The notes under the pieces were generated by a model that had not been told where the DNA came from, searched no databases, and worked only from the letters and a program-made list of their open reading frames with translations. Positions 13,766-23,184 of a stretch of DNA of 35,471 nt are shown one piece after another (within the stretch, counting starts at the first letter, position 1; the number at the start of each line of letters is the position of its first letter). Where the stretch lies: positions 1 through 35,471 of the IMG/VR virus record IMGVR_UViG_3300031951_000607. One strand, written 5' to 3'. This stretch comes from a virus. Both the position numbers and the translations under genes were made by a program.

Positions 13766-14514
13766 ATGAGTGGACTTGTTCTAAAATATGATGGAAGAAA
13801 AATAACTATCCAAGAACCAACAATTCAAATGTGGACTGAGGTAATGAAGTTTAGAGAACTTCTTGATGAAGAAGAACTGAACATCAGAATGTTGTCTTTA
13901 ACAACAGGACTATCAGTTCAAGAGATTAAAGAATCAGATGCTCACTCGATGAGAATCGCAGCCGATACAGTTTATAAATTCTTGAATCAAGAATCTAAAA
14001 AACTATTTAAGGATATAGAGCACAACGGAAAGAAGTATGTTCTTGTAGATATACATAAAATGTCGTTTGGTCAATTTGTTGATGTGGATACATTCTTACA
14101 GAAAGATGAGAATTATAGAGTATCAAATCTCAATGAGTTAGCGGCATACCTGTATACAGAAGAAGGTAAGAAATATGGTGAGACAGATTTTAGAAAACAG
14201 ATTGAAGATTTCAAAACTCTACCAGTGAAATATGTAGAGGGAGCAATTTTTTTTTTGTTGAGTATAGGCGTGGTCTCTCAACAACTTTCAGTTCTTTATT
14301 CCAAGAACAAACCGTTGTGGATGTGGATGATGATAAGAGTTCGTTTGCAAAACATTGGGGATGGTATTCAGCAATATCTACACTTGCCGACAACAAAGTT
14401 TGGGTGGTTGACGATGTTACTAATCTTCCCCTTATATCTTGTCTCAATCACCTCGCATATATTATGGACCTCAATCAACAGGCTGAAAAGCAAATTAAAG
14501 AAATGAACAAATAA
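13766..14514 (+). CDS. Probable tail assembly chaperone, interrupted at a T10 run (-1 shift)
   Basis: The frame from 13766 (an in-frame ATG at 13730 also exists) runs to a T10 tract at 14247-14256. The front part has the pattern SFGQFVDVDTFLQ then NELAAYLYTEEGKKYG, then PVKYVEGAIFF, which resembles tail-chaperone-type proteins of Bacteroidota phages. In the original frame it continues into 80-odd residues of atypical hydrophobic sequence, stopping at 14506. In the -1 frame it continues as FFVEYRRGLSTTF, then KHWGWYSAISTLADNKVWVV, and ends at 14514, directly before the next ATG. The -1 reading looks like genuine protein. So the natural product either needs slippage on the T-run, or the assembly lacks one T. 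The chaperone assignment is tentative. Confidence 0.55.
14247..14256 (+). other. T10 run, probable slippage or sequencing-error site
   Basis: Ten consecutive T interrupt the gene at the point where the protein-like reading changes to the -1 frame. Addition of one T would fuse the two frames exactly (…GAIFFFVEYRRG…). Runs of this length are known substrates for transcriptional slippage. Confidence 0.75.
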
Positions 14515-16671
14515 ATGGCGATTTTATCCTTCTTAGTATCATCAGGTTTAACCATTAACGACACTTGTTCAATTGGTCCATACTTCACGGTTTATACAAA
14601 TGATTTAGGTGGATGTGCAGGATGTATTAGTGCAGGTCTTAATTGTTGGGCTTGTTTACAAGCAGATAATCCAGCACAAACATTATATCTTGATTTAGGT
14701 TTAACTCAACCAATCAGTTCAGTTTTATCTTATTTGGTGAACGAGATGGCACCAGGTCAATACAATTATTGGGTTGTCGATGGTTCATATCCAAGAGGAG
14801 GACCAGGTTTCTTCGGTTCTTGTCCTTTCCCACCAACTCCTACTCCAACAGAACCAGTCCTTATAACACCAACTCCTACACCCACAAATACTGAGACACC
14901 AACTCCTACTCCTACATCACAAACCCCAACTCCTACTCCTACACAAACAGGAACACCTAACATAACACCAACCCCATCATCAACAGGGATTCCACAACTT
15001 GGAATCAACTTCAAAACTATTGCTGATGATTTCAAATACTTAGCCAACAAACACAAACAAATCAATTCGTTTGGTATTGGTGATACAGACCAGTTGGGTT
15101 ATCTAATTCAGTCAAGAGACAAACAAGAGAACCCATCAGATAACTCACCATACTTCCCACTACTTTATGTTGTTCCATCTAATATTAAGAATGACCTTAG
15201 ATTCAAAACTTGGACATTTAATGTCGTAACACTCGATATAGTTGAAAGGGATTTAGCGAACTCACTTGATACATTATCTGATACCTTACAAATCTTGAAT
15301 GATGTTATAAGTCAATTCAGATTATCTGTAACAAACAATCAGGGTAATTTTAATACACTCTATTATCTTGATGATACGGTTCAATGTAATCCCTTCCAAG
15401 AGAAGTATCAGGACTTATGTAATGGATGGAATGGTTTACTACAAATCAAAACTAAGACCCCATTAGACAGATGTGCTGCTGCGTTTAATACATTTACAGG
15501 GACACCAATTTATCACGAAGGAATCAACCTTAAAACCTTCATAGATGATTTCCAATTGTTAGCAGACCATCACAAACAAATCAATTCATTTGGTTGGGGT
15601 GACTTCGATGATTTCTCTTACAATGTAGATTCAAGAGACAAACAAGATAACCCAACATATAACGCCCCATATTATCCTTATATGTTCGTGATTCCAAACA
15701 ACGCAACACAAGAGTTTGGATTTATGACTTATGAGTTTAACATCATTATTGGAGATATTGTAGATAGAGATTTGAATAATATGATTGATGGATGGTCAGA
15801 TACAAACCAAATCCTTGATGATATTATTTCTCAATTTAGATTGTCTGTAACAGATTCACTTGGAAACTTTAATCAGGATTATTATCTCGATGATATTGTT
15901 GACTGTTCACCATTCATTGAGAAGTATGATGATATGTTAATTGGTTGGACAGCAACTCTTAGAATACAAGTTAAGACACCTCTTGATAGATGTGATGCAG
16001 CGTTCGATACAATGACTGGTCCTGAACCAACACCAAATCCAACATTGACTCCAACACCAACAGGAACACTATTACCATCACCAACTCCAACTAATACTGA
16101 GACACCAACCCCGACACCAACAATCACAGATACTCCTACATCTACACCAACACCGACTGTAACAGATACTCCAACATCAACTCCAACAACAACACCAACT
16201 CCAACTTGTCCTGTAACAACTCAATATCTTGAAGTTGAATTACAAGACAATACGAAGTTCAAATTGGTGTTGTGGAATCAACCTGACTTTACATCACCAG
16301 CAGTTGCTCTATGTGATTATTTAATTTCAGGAGCAGCATACGGAAACTTGGGAACAGTTTATTATGGGGTTGAACAAATTAACGCAGGTCAACATCAACA
16401 TCAATTCAATTTAGCACCTGTGTTATTACCAGGTGAGATAGTTCAATCATTTGATGTGTTTGGATTTACGGCTACAACTTGTGTATGTCCTGTGAATTTA
16501 ATTTTACCAATATCACCAACGCCAACCCCGACACATACTCAAACACCAACGATAACTCCAACAATTAACCCAACACCAACTCCTACATCAACTCCACCAT
16601 CAGGAGCACAACTATGGAACACAAATTCAGATTTGTGGAACAATGAAAATCAACAATGGAATTTAATCTAA
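14515..16671 (+). CDS. Modular tail protein with two tandem domains and TPT linkers
   Basis: This is a 718-residue protein. Residues 1-103 form a Cys-rich N-terminal domain (GGCAGCISAGLNCWACLQ). Residues about 104-158 are a TPT linker. Residues about 162-330 and 335-501 are two copies of one domain, each with NSFGxGD, SRDKQ(E/D)NP, a conserved ISQFRLSVT segment and KTPLDRC. A second TPT linker (about 502-564), a further domain (565-663), a third short linker and a Trp/Asn-rich end (QLWNTNSDLWNNENQQWNLI) follow. The doubled domain resembles tail-completion or connector-type proteins I associate with Bacteroidota phages. A tail or virion-decoration role is inferred from neighbours. Confidence 0.65.
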   Translation: MAILSFLVSSGLTINDTCSIGPYFTVYTNDLGGCAGCISAGLNCWACLQADNPAQTLYLDLGLTQPISSVLSYLVNEMAPGQYNYWVVDGSYPRGGPGFFGSCPFPPTPTPTEPVLITPTPTPTNTETPTPTPTSQTPTPTPTQTGTPNITPTPSSTGIPQLGINFKTIADDFKYLANKHKQINSFGIGDTDQLGYLIQSRDKQENPSDNSPYFPLLYVVPSNIKNDLRFKTWTFNVVTLDIVERDLANSLDTLSDTLQILNDVISQFRLSVTNNQGNFNTLYYLDDTVQCNPFQEKYQDLCNGWNGLLQIKTKTPLDRCAAAFNTFTGTPIYHEGINLKTFIDDFQLLADHHKQINSFGWGDFDDFSYNVDSRDKQDNPTYNAPYYPYMFVIPNNATQEFGFMTYEFNIIIGDIVDRDLNNMIDGWSDTNQILDDIISQFRLSVTDSLGNFNQDYYLDDIVDCSPFIEKYDDMLIGWTATLRIQVKTPLDRCDAAFDTMTGPEPTPNPTLTPTPTGTLLPSPTPTNTETPTPTPTITDTPTSTPTPTVTDTPTSTPTTTPTPTCPVTTQYLEVELQDNTKFKLVLWNQPDFTSPAVALCDYLISGAAYGNLGTVYYGVEQINAGQHQHQFNLAPVLLPGEIVQSFDVFGFTATTCVCPVNLILPISPTPTPTHTQTPTITPTINPTPTPTSTPPSGAQLWNTNSDLWNNENQQWNLI

Positions 16672-16677
16672 AAAAAT

Positions 16678-17466
16678 ATGGCTAACTTATCAGGTCAAAC
16701 AATACAATCAACATATCCAGGTTTATTAAACTTAAACACTGCGACAACAGGTATTACATCAACACCACAAGCAATCACAGATGGTCTTGGAAATGATACA
16801 GGACTTAAAATTGCAACCAACTCTTTATCAGGTCCAAACCTCTTTAATGTATTTTCACAATATGTTTTTGATTATGGAGGAACAGGTTTCGGGACAGGAA
16901 GTTCAGCAAGTCCTGCACTTTCACAGAACAGATTGAATTTTAATATATTCTACGACACAGGTATAAATTCATATTCCGCCGTAACAGTGAACTTGGGAAC
17001 AGTATCAACAACAACTGATTCAGTTTCACTTTCTTTTTATACTGCACAATATGTTCCAAATTTTGGAATAGCACCTAAGGATTTAATTCTTAGTGGTATA
17101 ACATTACCAACGACAGGTTCAACGGGAGTGAAGGTAGTAACACTTGGTTCTAATCTTAGTTTCTCAGGTATGGGTGCAGGATATTATGTATGTGCTTGGG
17201 TTACATCAAATAGTGGTGTTACACCTACGGTCAGATATATAAATAGAACAGCACCAGCAGGTTCATTTACAGGTCAAGATGTTTTTGGATATACACTCAA
17301 CGCAGCAGGGACTCAGTTAGTTCCTGTTTACAGAGCAGGTTCTAATACTATTACAAATTGTGTTTTAACATCGATTTTAAGTAGTTATACCGCTTCCGAT
17401 ATAACATCAAGTTTCGCTAATCTTAACCCACCAGTTTGGGGATTTGGATTAAACACAGTTAGATAA
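16678..17466 (+). CDS. Tail fibre/appendage protein
   Basis: This is a 262-residue, Gly/Ser/Thr-rich, beta-type protein. The N-terminus (STYPGLLNLNTATTGITST followed by TDGLGNDTGLKIAT) matches a motif I know from N-termini of fibre proteins in uncultured phages. The rest contains no enzyme motif. It starts six bases after the TPT-linker protein and its stop overlaps the next start by one base, so it is part of the tail operon. Probably a fibre or a receptor-binding appendage. Confidence 0.55.
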   Translation: MANLSGQTIQSTYPGLLNLNTATTGITSTPQAITDGLGNDTGLKIATNSLSGPNLFNVFSQYVFDYGGTGFGTGSSASPALSQNRLNFNIFYDTGINSYSAVTVNLGTVSTTTDSVSLSFYTAQYVPNFGIAPKDLILSGITLPTTGSTGVKVVTLGSNLSFSGMGAGYYVCAWVTSNSGVTPTVRYINRTAPAGSFTGQDVFGYTLNAAGTQLVPVYRAGSNTITNCVLTSILSSYTASDITSSFANLNPPVWGFGLNTVR

Positions 17467-18026
17467 TGTTTGAACTATCCGAAATAGAATTACAGAGATT
17501 AGGGACTCTATTCGTTAACTTCTTCAAACAGAAGTTACAGGAGAAGATATATCCCTATGGTAATCCTCAAAGAGGTGTTGGAGATAAAGTTGCGTCAGGT
17601 CAATTATTAAATTCACTCACAGCAACCGTTGTTCCAAAACAAGGTGGAGGATTCGAACTTGTAATTACCTATATGGATTACTTCCAAAATGTGAATTTTG
17701 GTAGAAGACCAGGAAAGGGGATGGTGCCCATACCAGCACTTCTTGATTGGATAAAGGTTAGAAGAATCAAGGGTAGAAACAAACAAGGAAAATTCATATC
17801 CAATCTATCATTAGCGTTCGCTATCAGACAGAACATTTTTAAGTTTGGTATCCGTCCTTCTAATATTTATGATAAAGCGTATGACTCATTTGAAGCACTT
17901 CTTGAAAACCCTCCACAAGAATTTCAAGATGAATACAACGCACTCTATGAAGCAATCGGAAATGATGTGGAGAACTTTATGGAGCAAACAGTAAACAAAG
18001 AATTCCCATCAATCATAACAGAATGA
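17466..18026 (+). CDS. Head-tail joining/tail-completion protein, HK97 gp10-like
   Basis: This 186-residue protein has the signature of gp10-type neck or tail-completion proteins. An N-terminal helix is followed by VASGQLLNSLTATVV, a beta strand YMDYFQNVNFGRRPGKGMVP, then IPALLDWIKVRRIKG, and a helical C-terminus. Such proteins close the tail tube against the head. It overlaps the preceding gene by one base and the next by four (ATGA), typical of coupled virion genes. Confidence 0.6.
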   Translation: MFELSEIELQRLGTLFVNFFKQKLQEKIYPYGNPQRGVGDKVASGQLLNSLTATVVPKQGGGFELVITYMDYFQNVNFGRRPGKGMVPIPALLDWIKVRRIKGRNKQGKFISNLSLAFAIRQNIFKFGIRPSNIYDKAYDSFEALLENPPQEFQDEYNALYEAIGNDVENFMEQTVNKEFPSIITE

Positions 18027-19699
18027 GTTTAGATTTAACGATATTACAAAAACCATTAGATGTTACTGAGTCACATTCAGACCATACTTGGAATGTTGCC
18101 CTCAACGACTATTCAGCATATACAGACATTAGATTGGTTGTTGATGTATACAAGAATCCGTATCAGAATGATATTGGTCCAAATAATCAACAAGGAACAA
18201 ACCAACAATTCGGAAAGTTTGGAAGATTATTAGTTCCATCAAATGAGTTTGGTAACTGTATCTTCAATGTGGAAACAGTTATTAGAAACTTCGTTCAGGC
18301 TAATCCAAGAAATATGGATATGGTTATGACTATGACCGCAGGAACAGCACAGAACGACCCCTATCTTGTTGAATACTATAACCAAGCAGGTCTTAACTTT
18401 ACAGCGAACACATCACAAGCCACAATCGTTAATGAGAGACCCTCCACAGTATCGTTTTCTAACGGTTTTAACGGAGGTTTTCCTGGTTTTGATAACATAT
18501 ATCACATCAACGAATATCGTTTAATTTTCGGGGTGCAATACACATCTGGTGGGACTTCACAAATCATCATAGATACTGCAAATTATAATGTCTATTCAGG
18601 TTGGACAGGTCAGAGCATTTCGGTATACTCTGCATCCACTCAACCATATGGAGTTACAATTTATCCTGGCGTTCAGGACAACAAAAGATTTGCTGTCTCA
18701 ACAAATTCAAATTTTGAGTATTACTACTCTGGCACAAACTTATCTGGGCAATACAACTACTGGAATACAAAGGTGTTCGACTTCGCAATGAACACAGGGG
18801 TCTCCCCATTCAATCAGCCTGGTAGGTTTATGGGAACATTCGGTAATGAAACAATCCCAATGACTTTATTCGGTGGACCAGTTATCCAAACAAGATATAG
18901 AACACACTACTACAAGTGTCCAATAGTTCTTGGATTTATGTATGGTGAAAATCAACTCTATAACAACTCAGTTCCTGTTCAGTCAATTTCTTACTTACAG
19001 AAAACACTTAATAACACACAATACAATTATGATGTTTTACAATCTGTTCCAATTGACTACACAACAAAACCATTTGGTTTATACTCTTGGTTAGGTCAGA
19101 GAATTGCTTACGCAGTATGGAAACAAAATCCAATAATCAGAACTCAGAGTGATGTCGCAATCTTCCTATCAAGTGGTGATTGTGACCCTTCATATGTTTC
19201 AGGAGTATCTGAGGTTGTTCAATACAAGATGGTTGGAGAAGAATGTTTTAATGACCCTGTTAACTTTTTGTTCTTGAATAGAAACGGAGTATGGGACACA
19301 TATACATTCACAAAGAAATACTCCAAGAAATATAATGTAGACAAGAAAGTTTATTCTCAATTCAAGACACTTAACACACAAGTCTGGAATAGACAATCAT
19401 ACGACTCACAAGAGACAGTATTTTGGGGTAACGCAGATGAGTTAGTTACTGTGGATTCAAACTTCGTTCAACAAAACGATGTGGATATCATTGAGGAATT
19501 ATTGATGTCCCCTTATGTTTATATGATAATGGACAACTGGGTTCCTGAGGGTGACCAACAAAAAAATTATCCTTACTTAATACCTTGTGTAGTTCAAAAT
19601 AAATCTGTTCAAGAATATATTCAAAAGTATGTTAGAATATTTCAATACACAATTGAACTTAAACAGACACCTTATAGAAGATTTGAATTACCAATATAA
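18023..19699 (+). CDS. Tail/baseplate structural protein, 558 residues
   Basis: This is a large soluble protein, rich in Tyr, Asn and Gln, without membrane segments or catalytic motifs. The N-terminus reads LDLTILQKPLDVTESHSDHT. The C-terminus reads YIQKYVRIFQYTIELKQTPY. It is encoded between the gp10-like protein and the large hub-like protein, with one- and four-base overlaps on either side, so it is certainly part of the tail block. It is probably a minor tail or distal-tail/baseplate component; I do not recognise the family. Confidence 0.55.
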   Translation: MSLDLTILQKPLDVTESHSDHTWNVALNDYSAYTDIRLVVDVYKNPYQNDIGPNNQQGTNQQFGKFGRLLVPSNEFGNCIFNVETVIRNFVQANPRNMDMVMTMTAGTAQNDPYLVEYYNQAGLNFTANTSQATIVNERPSTVSFSNGFNGGFPGFDNIYHINEYRLIFGVQYTSGGTSQIIIDTANYNVYSGWTGQSISVYSASTQPYGVTIYPGVQDNKRFAVSTNSNFEYYYSGTNLSGQYNYWNTKVFDFAMNTGVSPFNQPGRFMGTFGNETIPMTLFGGPVIQTRYRTHYYKCPIVLGFMYGENQLYNNSVPVQSISYLQKTLNNTQYNYDVLQSVPIDYTTKPFGLYSWLGQRIAYAVWKQNPIIRTQSDVAIFLSSGDCDPSYVSGVSEVVQYKMVGEECFNDPVNFLFLNRNGVWDTYTFTKKYSKKYNVDKKVYSQFKTLNTQVWNRQSYDSQETVFWGNADELVTVDSNFVQQNDVDIIEELLMSPYVYMIMDNWVPEGDQQKNYPYLIPCVVQNKSVQEYIQKYVRIFQYTIELKQTPYRRFELPI

Positions 19700-22600
19700 T
19701 GAGTTTACAGATTAGAGCATTCGTTCAAGGAGAACCAAAATTTTTAGATTTATACAAGGATGAACCAGTCCTATTGTCTTTATCATTCGCAGAAGTGCAA
19801 GACATTACAAAAAAGAACTCAGCATTCTCAAAGGGATTCTCAGTTCCTGGTTCACAGAGAAACAATGAAGTATTTAACTTCTTCTATGACCTCAATTCTG
19901 TTCCTGTAACATTTGACCCCAACAATAAATTCGATGCTCAACTATTGTGGGATGGATATGAAATCCTACAAGGACATATTAGATTAAATGGTGTATCAAT
20001 ATCCAATGATGAAATCATTTATCAGGTTACATTCTATAATCAGGTTGGTGACTTAGCAGCAAACATTGGAGACAAGTATCTTAGAAATCTTAATCTATCA
20101 GGTCTATCACATCCATACCAAGAGACAGTAATTTTAGAATCAATTATTGACCCAACATTATGGAATTTAACAGGAGCAACAAATTATTCTTATCAGAATG
20201 GTAAAACATTTTGGGGTCTATATAACATTGGTTATGACTATTTGAGTGGAACAACTCTTAACACAGATGTATCACCACTTATTCAATTCTCACCATTAGT
20301 ATCTGGTTCTACTGGTCCTCAATTCATACCTCAGTTTGGTAACTTTGATTTTTCAGGAACACCTGTTAGAGATTACTATTACAAGCCAACATTACAAGTA
20401 AAAACCTTGTATGAAAAAATCTGTGAAGAAGCGGGTTATGAAATTCAATCTGACTTCTTTAATACTGATTACTTCAAGAAATTTTATATTCCATTGAAGT
20501 TCTTAGATGAGACAATTTATGCGAGACAATCTATCCCTGCTTGTTTCAAGTATGGTCCACAAGATTTTAATTTAACGAGTGTATTGAACGATGTTTATAC
20601 AATTCCAAACTCAGCAACAACTTGTAACGCTCTCGGATTTCCATTAACAAATACAGGGTTCACAATTGATGAACAATTCGCTGGTATCTACACATTTAGA
20701 TTCACTTGGTCAATGATTGGTCAATGTGATTATTTTAGTTTCAATATCCCTCTTGTTAACCTTATGATTGTTGATGGTTCAGGTGGACAAAATTTTTATT
20801 CTACCTACTGGTGTGATGGAGAAAGACAAACTGTGTCGATAGAACAGACATTTAATTTCACAGGAACATCAAGTGTGGGATTTGTATTCAAAGGTGAATA
20901 TGCACAGATTTCAGGATTCACAGCAGAGATTATCAATGCTCCAAGATTTATTCCAACAGGGTCAACGATTAACTACGCAGAAGAATTCCCTGATAATGAC
21001 TACACACAAATTGATTTTTTAACATCTATAAACAAGTATTTCAATCTCGTTGTAGTTCCAAATCCTGATAAGCCAAGAAGTTTAATTGTAGAACCTATTA
21101 TCGATTACATTGGAAAGGGTAGAACACTTGATTGGACAACAAAGGTTGACTTTAATCAGATTCAATCTCTATATCCAACAACATCTCTAATCAACGGAAC
21201 ACTTGATTTTGAATTCAAGTTGGACCAAGATTATGCGAACCAAGATTTTAATTCTCGTGCGAACAGAATATTTGGAACAGATAAGTTCAAACTGAATCTA
21301 CAATACAAAGATGAGGTTACGAAATTTACATATTTATTCTCATCCCCAATCGACATCACAATTAACAACTCGTATGTTCCTCTAATCACAATTGAGTCAA
21401 TGTCCAAGTTGAAATCAATTGATAAGGATGGTCAATCACAACAGACATTCGTTCCATTTAAGATATTACCAAAACTGATATTCAGAGGACCGACAATACC
21501 AAATGATAGTTATGGATTCGTTGGGGGAACAGGTTCAACAACTGGTTCATCTGTTTGTAAATCAGGTATAACATTCAACATAAATGCAACATCACCAGTT
21601 TATTACAACGATTGTTTTGGAGTTCAACAAGTATATTATGCTAACAATGGTTCAAACACAATAACAAATTGTGGTGACCCATCAACACTTAGAGTTCCAT
21701 TGGTTGTATTCCCACCACCAACAATTACAATAACAAGTTCAGGAACAACTTGTGGAACTGTTATTCAAGACCCTGTTTATCAGACCTATTGGATGAACGA
21801 TAACGAACTTGATAGATTCCCCAATCTTAATAGATTCACAACCTATCCATTTGCTTATAATAACTTCTCACACTATATTAATTTTAGAGGTGAGGATAAA
21901 ACCAATATTACACCAGCAGAATTCTCATTTGTTTCTGAGGACTTATACGACATATATTACAAGCCTTATGTTGATGATTTAATCAATGAAGAAAACAAGA
22001 TTTATTCTTGTAAGATTTATCTATATCCACAAGAGATTCAACAACTCAGATGGAACGAGAAAATATTAATCAACAACACCTATTTTAGAATCAATAGAAT
22101 TACCAACTACAATATGACCGAACCATCAATCTGTGATGTTGAGTTGGTTAAGTTAACAAGAGAATATCCTGGTCATAGGGTTTTATATTATGATTTAATC
22201 CCTTGTGCAACAGGTGGAACTGAACTTCATTCAAGTTCTGATTTAATGTATCACTTATACGCATATGCAGGAAACTTCGTAACACTATATGATGATAACA
22301 ACTTATATCTTGGTTGTTATAATGTTTCGATTGGTGAATATAATTCAGGTTATACCTATAACCACTATTATCTAAATTCAGCATTCACATTTAACAATGT
22401 TGGGGTATATGCAGATTGTGGTTGTTCAGGAAGAACCCCATTTGATATAGTTCAAGAAGAGCCAGGTGAACCAAGATTATTTTGGTATAGAGGAACAGAA
22501 TGTAATGGAACTACTCAGTATGTATTTACATCATCAGGTTCATCAATCGATTTAAGTGGAGGAACATTTACACTTTATAATCCATCAATATTTGATGAGG

Positions 22601-23184
22601 TTTGTGTGAGTGGTGTTACAGGATATTTTGCACAAGAAACTCTGTGGGAACAGGTGGGACAATTCAGTTCGTGCACAGAGTGTTCTTGTGTAATCTGTGT
22701 CTCTTATTCGATGACCGCTAATACAACAGGTCTTGTATCTTGGTTGGATTGTGATGGAATTGTTTCAGATACATTCCTATTAGCAGGTCAGACATATACA
22801 ATCAATTGTCCTGGTGCAAGACCTGGCACTGTTTCAGGTGATGTTACACTTGATAAAGGACCAGTATGTTTTAATAGTTGTGTTACCCCAACTCCGACTC
22901 CGACAATACCAGTCACTCCGACACCTACTCCAACATCACCAACTCCTACTCCAACTGCAACACCTGATTCAACGCCTACACCAACACCATCAACAGGTCT
23001 TGTTCCTTGTTATAACTACATTAACAATTCTGACTTCGCTTGGTTTGGTGATTATGTTGATTGCTTGGGTAATGTTGTTCTCAATTGGTATTTACCACCT
23101 TATGAATCAATATGTGCTCAGGATGGAACACCACAAACTCAAAGTGGAGAAGATTTAGTCGCAATATTTACTTGTTATGGATAA
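19699..23184 (+). CDS. Large baseplate hub-like protein with C-terminal TPT modules
   Basis: This is an 1161-residue protein. Residues 1-120 carry FVQGEPKFLDLYKDEPVLLS and SAFSKGFSVPGS, an N-terminal domain I associate with baseplate proteins of Bacteroidota phages. Residues about 430-480 (YTQIDFLTSINKYFNLVVVP, then SLIVEPIIDYIG) resemble the gp27-like hub region. The C-terminal third has Cys-rich beta modules, a TPT linker at about 1062-1099, and a last module of about 60 residues. That module is of the kind also found at the front of the next two proteins. It would sit at the tail tip. Its stop overlaps the next gene by 8 bases. Hub assignment is by resemblance; the modular end is directly visible. 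Confidence 0.6.
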   Translation: MSLQIRAFVQGEPKFLDLYKDEPVLLSLSFAEVQDITKKNSAFSKGFSVPGSQRNNEVFNFFYDLNSVPVTFDPNNKFDAQLLWDGYEILQGHIRLNGVSISNDEIIYQVTFYNQVGDLAANIGDKYLRNLNLSGLSHPYQETVILESIIDPTLWNLTGATNYSYQNGKTFWGLYNIGYDYLSGTTLNTDVSPLIQFSPLVSGSTGPQFIPQFGNFDFSGTPVRDYYYKPTLQVKTLYEKICEEAGYEIQSDFFNTDYFKKFYIPLKFLDETIYARQSIPACFKYGPQDFNLTSVLNDVYTIPNSATTCNALGFPLTNTGFTIDEQFAGIYTFRFTWSMIGQCDYFSFNIPLVNLMIVDGSGGQNFYSTYWCDGERQTVSIEQTFNFTGTSSVGFVFKGEYAQISGFTAEIINAPRFIPTGSTINYAEEFPDNDYTQIDFLTSINKYFNLVVVPNPDKPRSLIVEPIIDYIGKGRTLDWTTKVDFNQIQSLYPTTSLINGTLDFEFKLDQDYANQDFNSRANRIFGTDKFKLNLQYKDEVTKFTYLFSSPIDITINNSYVPLITIESMSKLKSIDKDGQSQQTFVPFKILPKLIFRGPTIPNDSYGFVGGTGSTTGSSVCKSGITFNINATSPVYYNDCFGVQQVYYANNGSNTITNCGDPSTLRVPLVVFPPPTITITSSGTTCGTVIQDPVYQTYWMNDNELDRFPNLNRFTTYPFAYNNFSHYINFRGEDKTNITPAEFSFVSEDLYDIYYKPYVDDLINEENKIYSCKIYLYPQEIQQLRWNEKILINNTYFRINRITNYNMTEPSICDVELVKLTREYPGHRVLYYDLIPCATGGTELHSSSDLMYHLYAYAGNFVTLYDDNNLYLGCYNVSIGEYNSGYTYNHYYLNSAFTFNNVGVYADCGCSGRTPFDIVQEEPGEPRLFWYRGTECNGTTQYVFTSSGSSIDLSGGTFTLYNPSIFDEVCVSGVTGYFAQETLWEQVGQFSSCTECSCVICVSYSMTANTTGLVSWLDCDGIVSDTFLLAGQTYTINCPGARPGTVSGDVTLDKGPVCFNSCVTPTPTPTIPVTPTPTPTSPTPTPTATPDSTPTPTPSTGLVPCYNYINNSDFAWFGDYVDCLGNVVLNWYLPPYESICAQDGTPQTQSGEDLVAIFTCYG

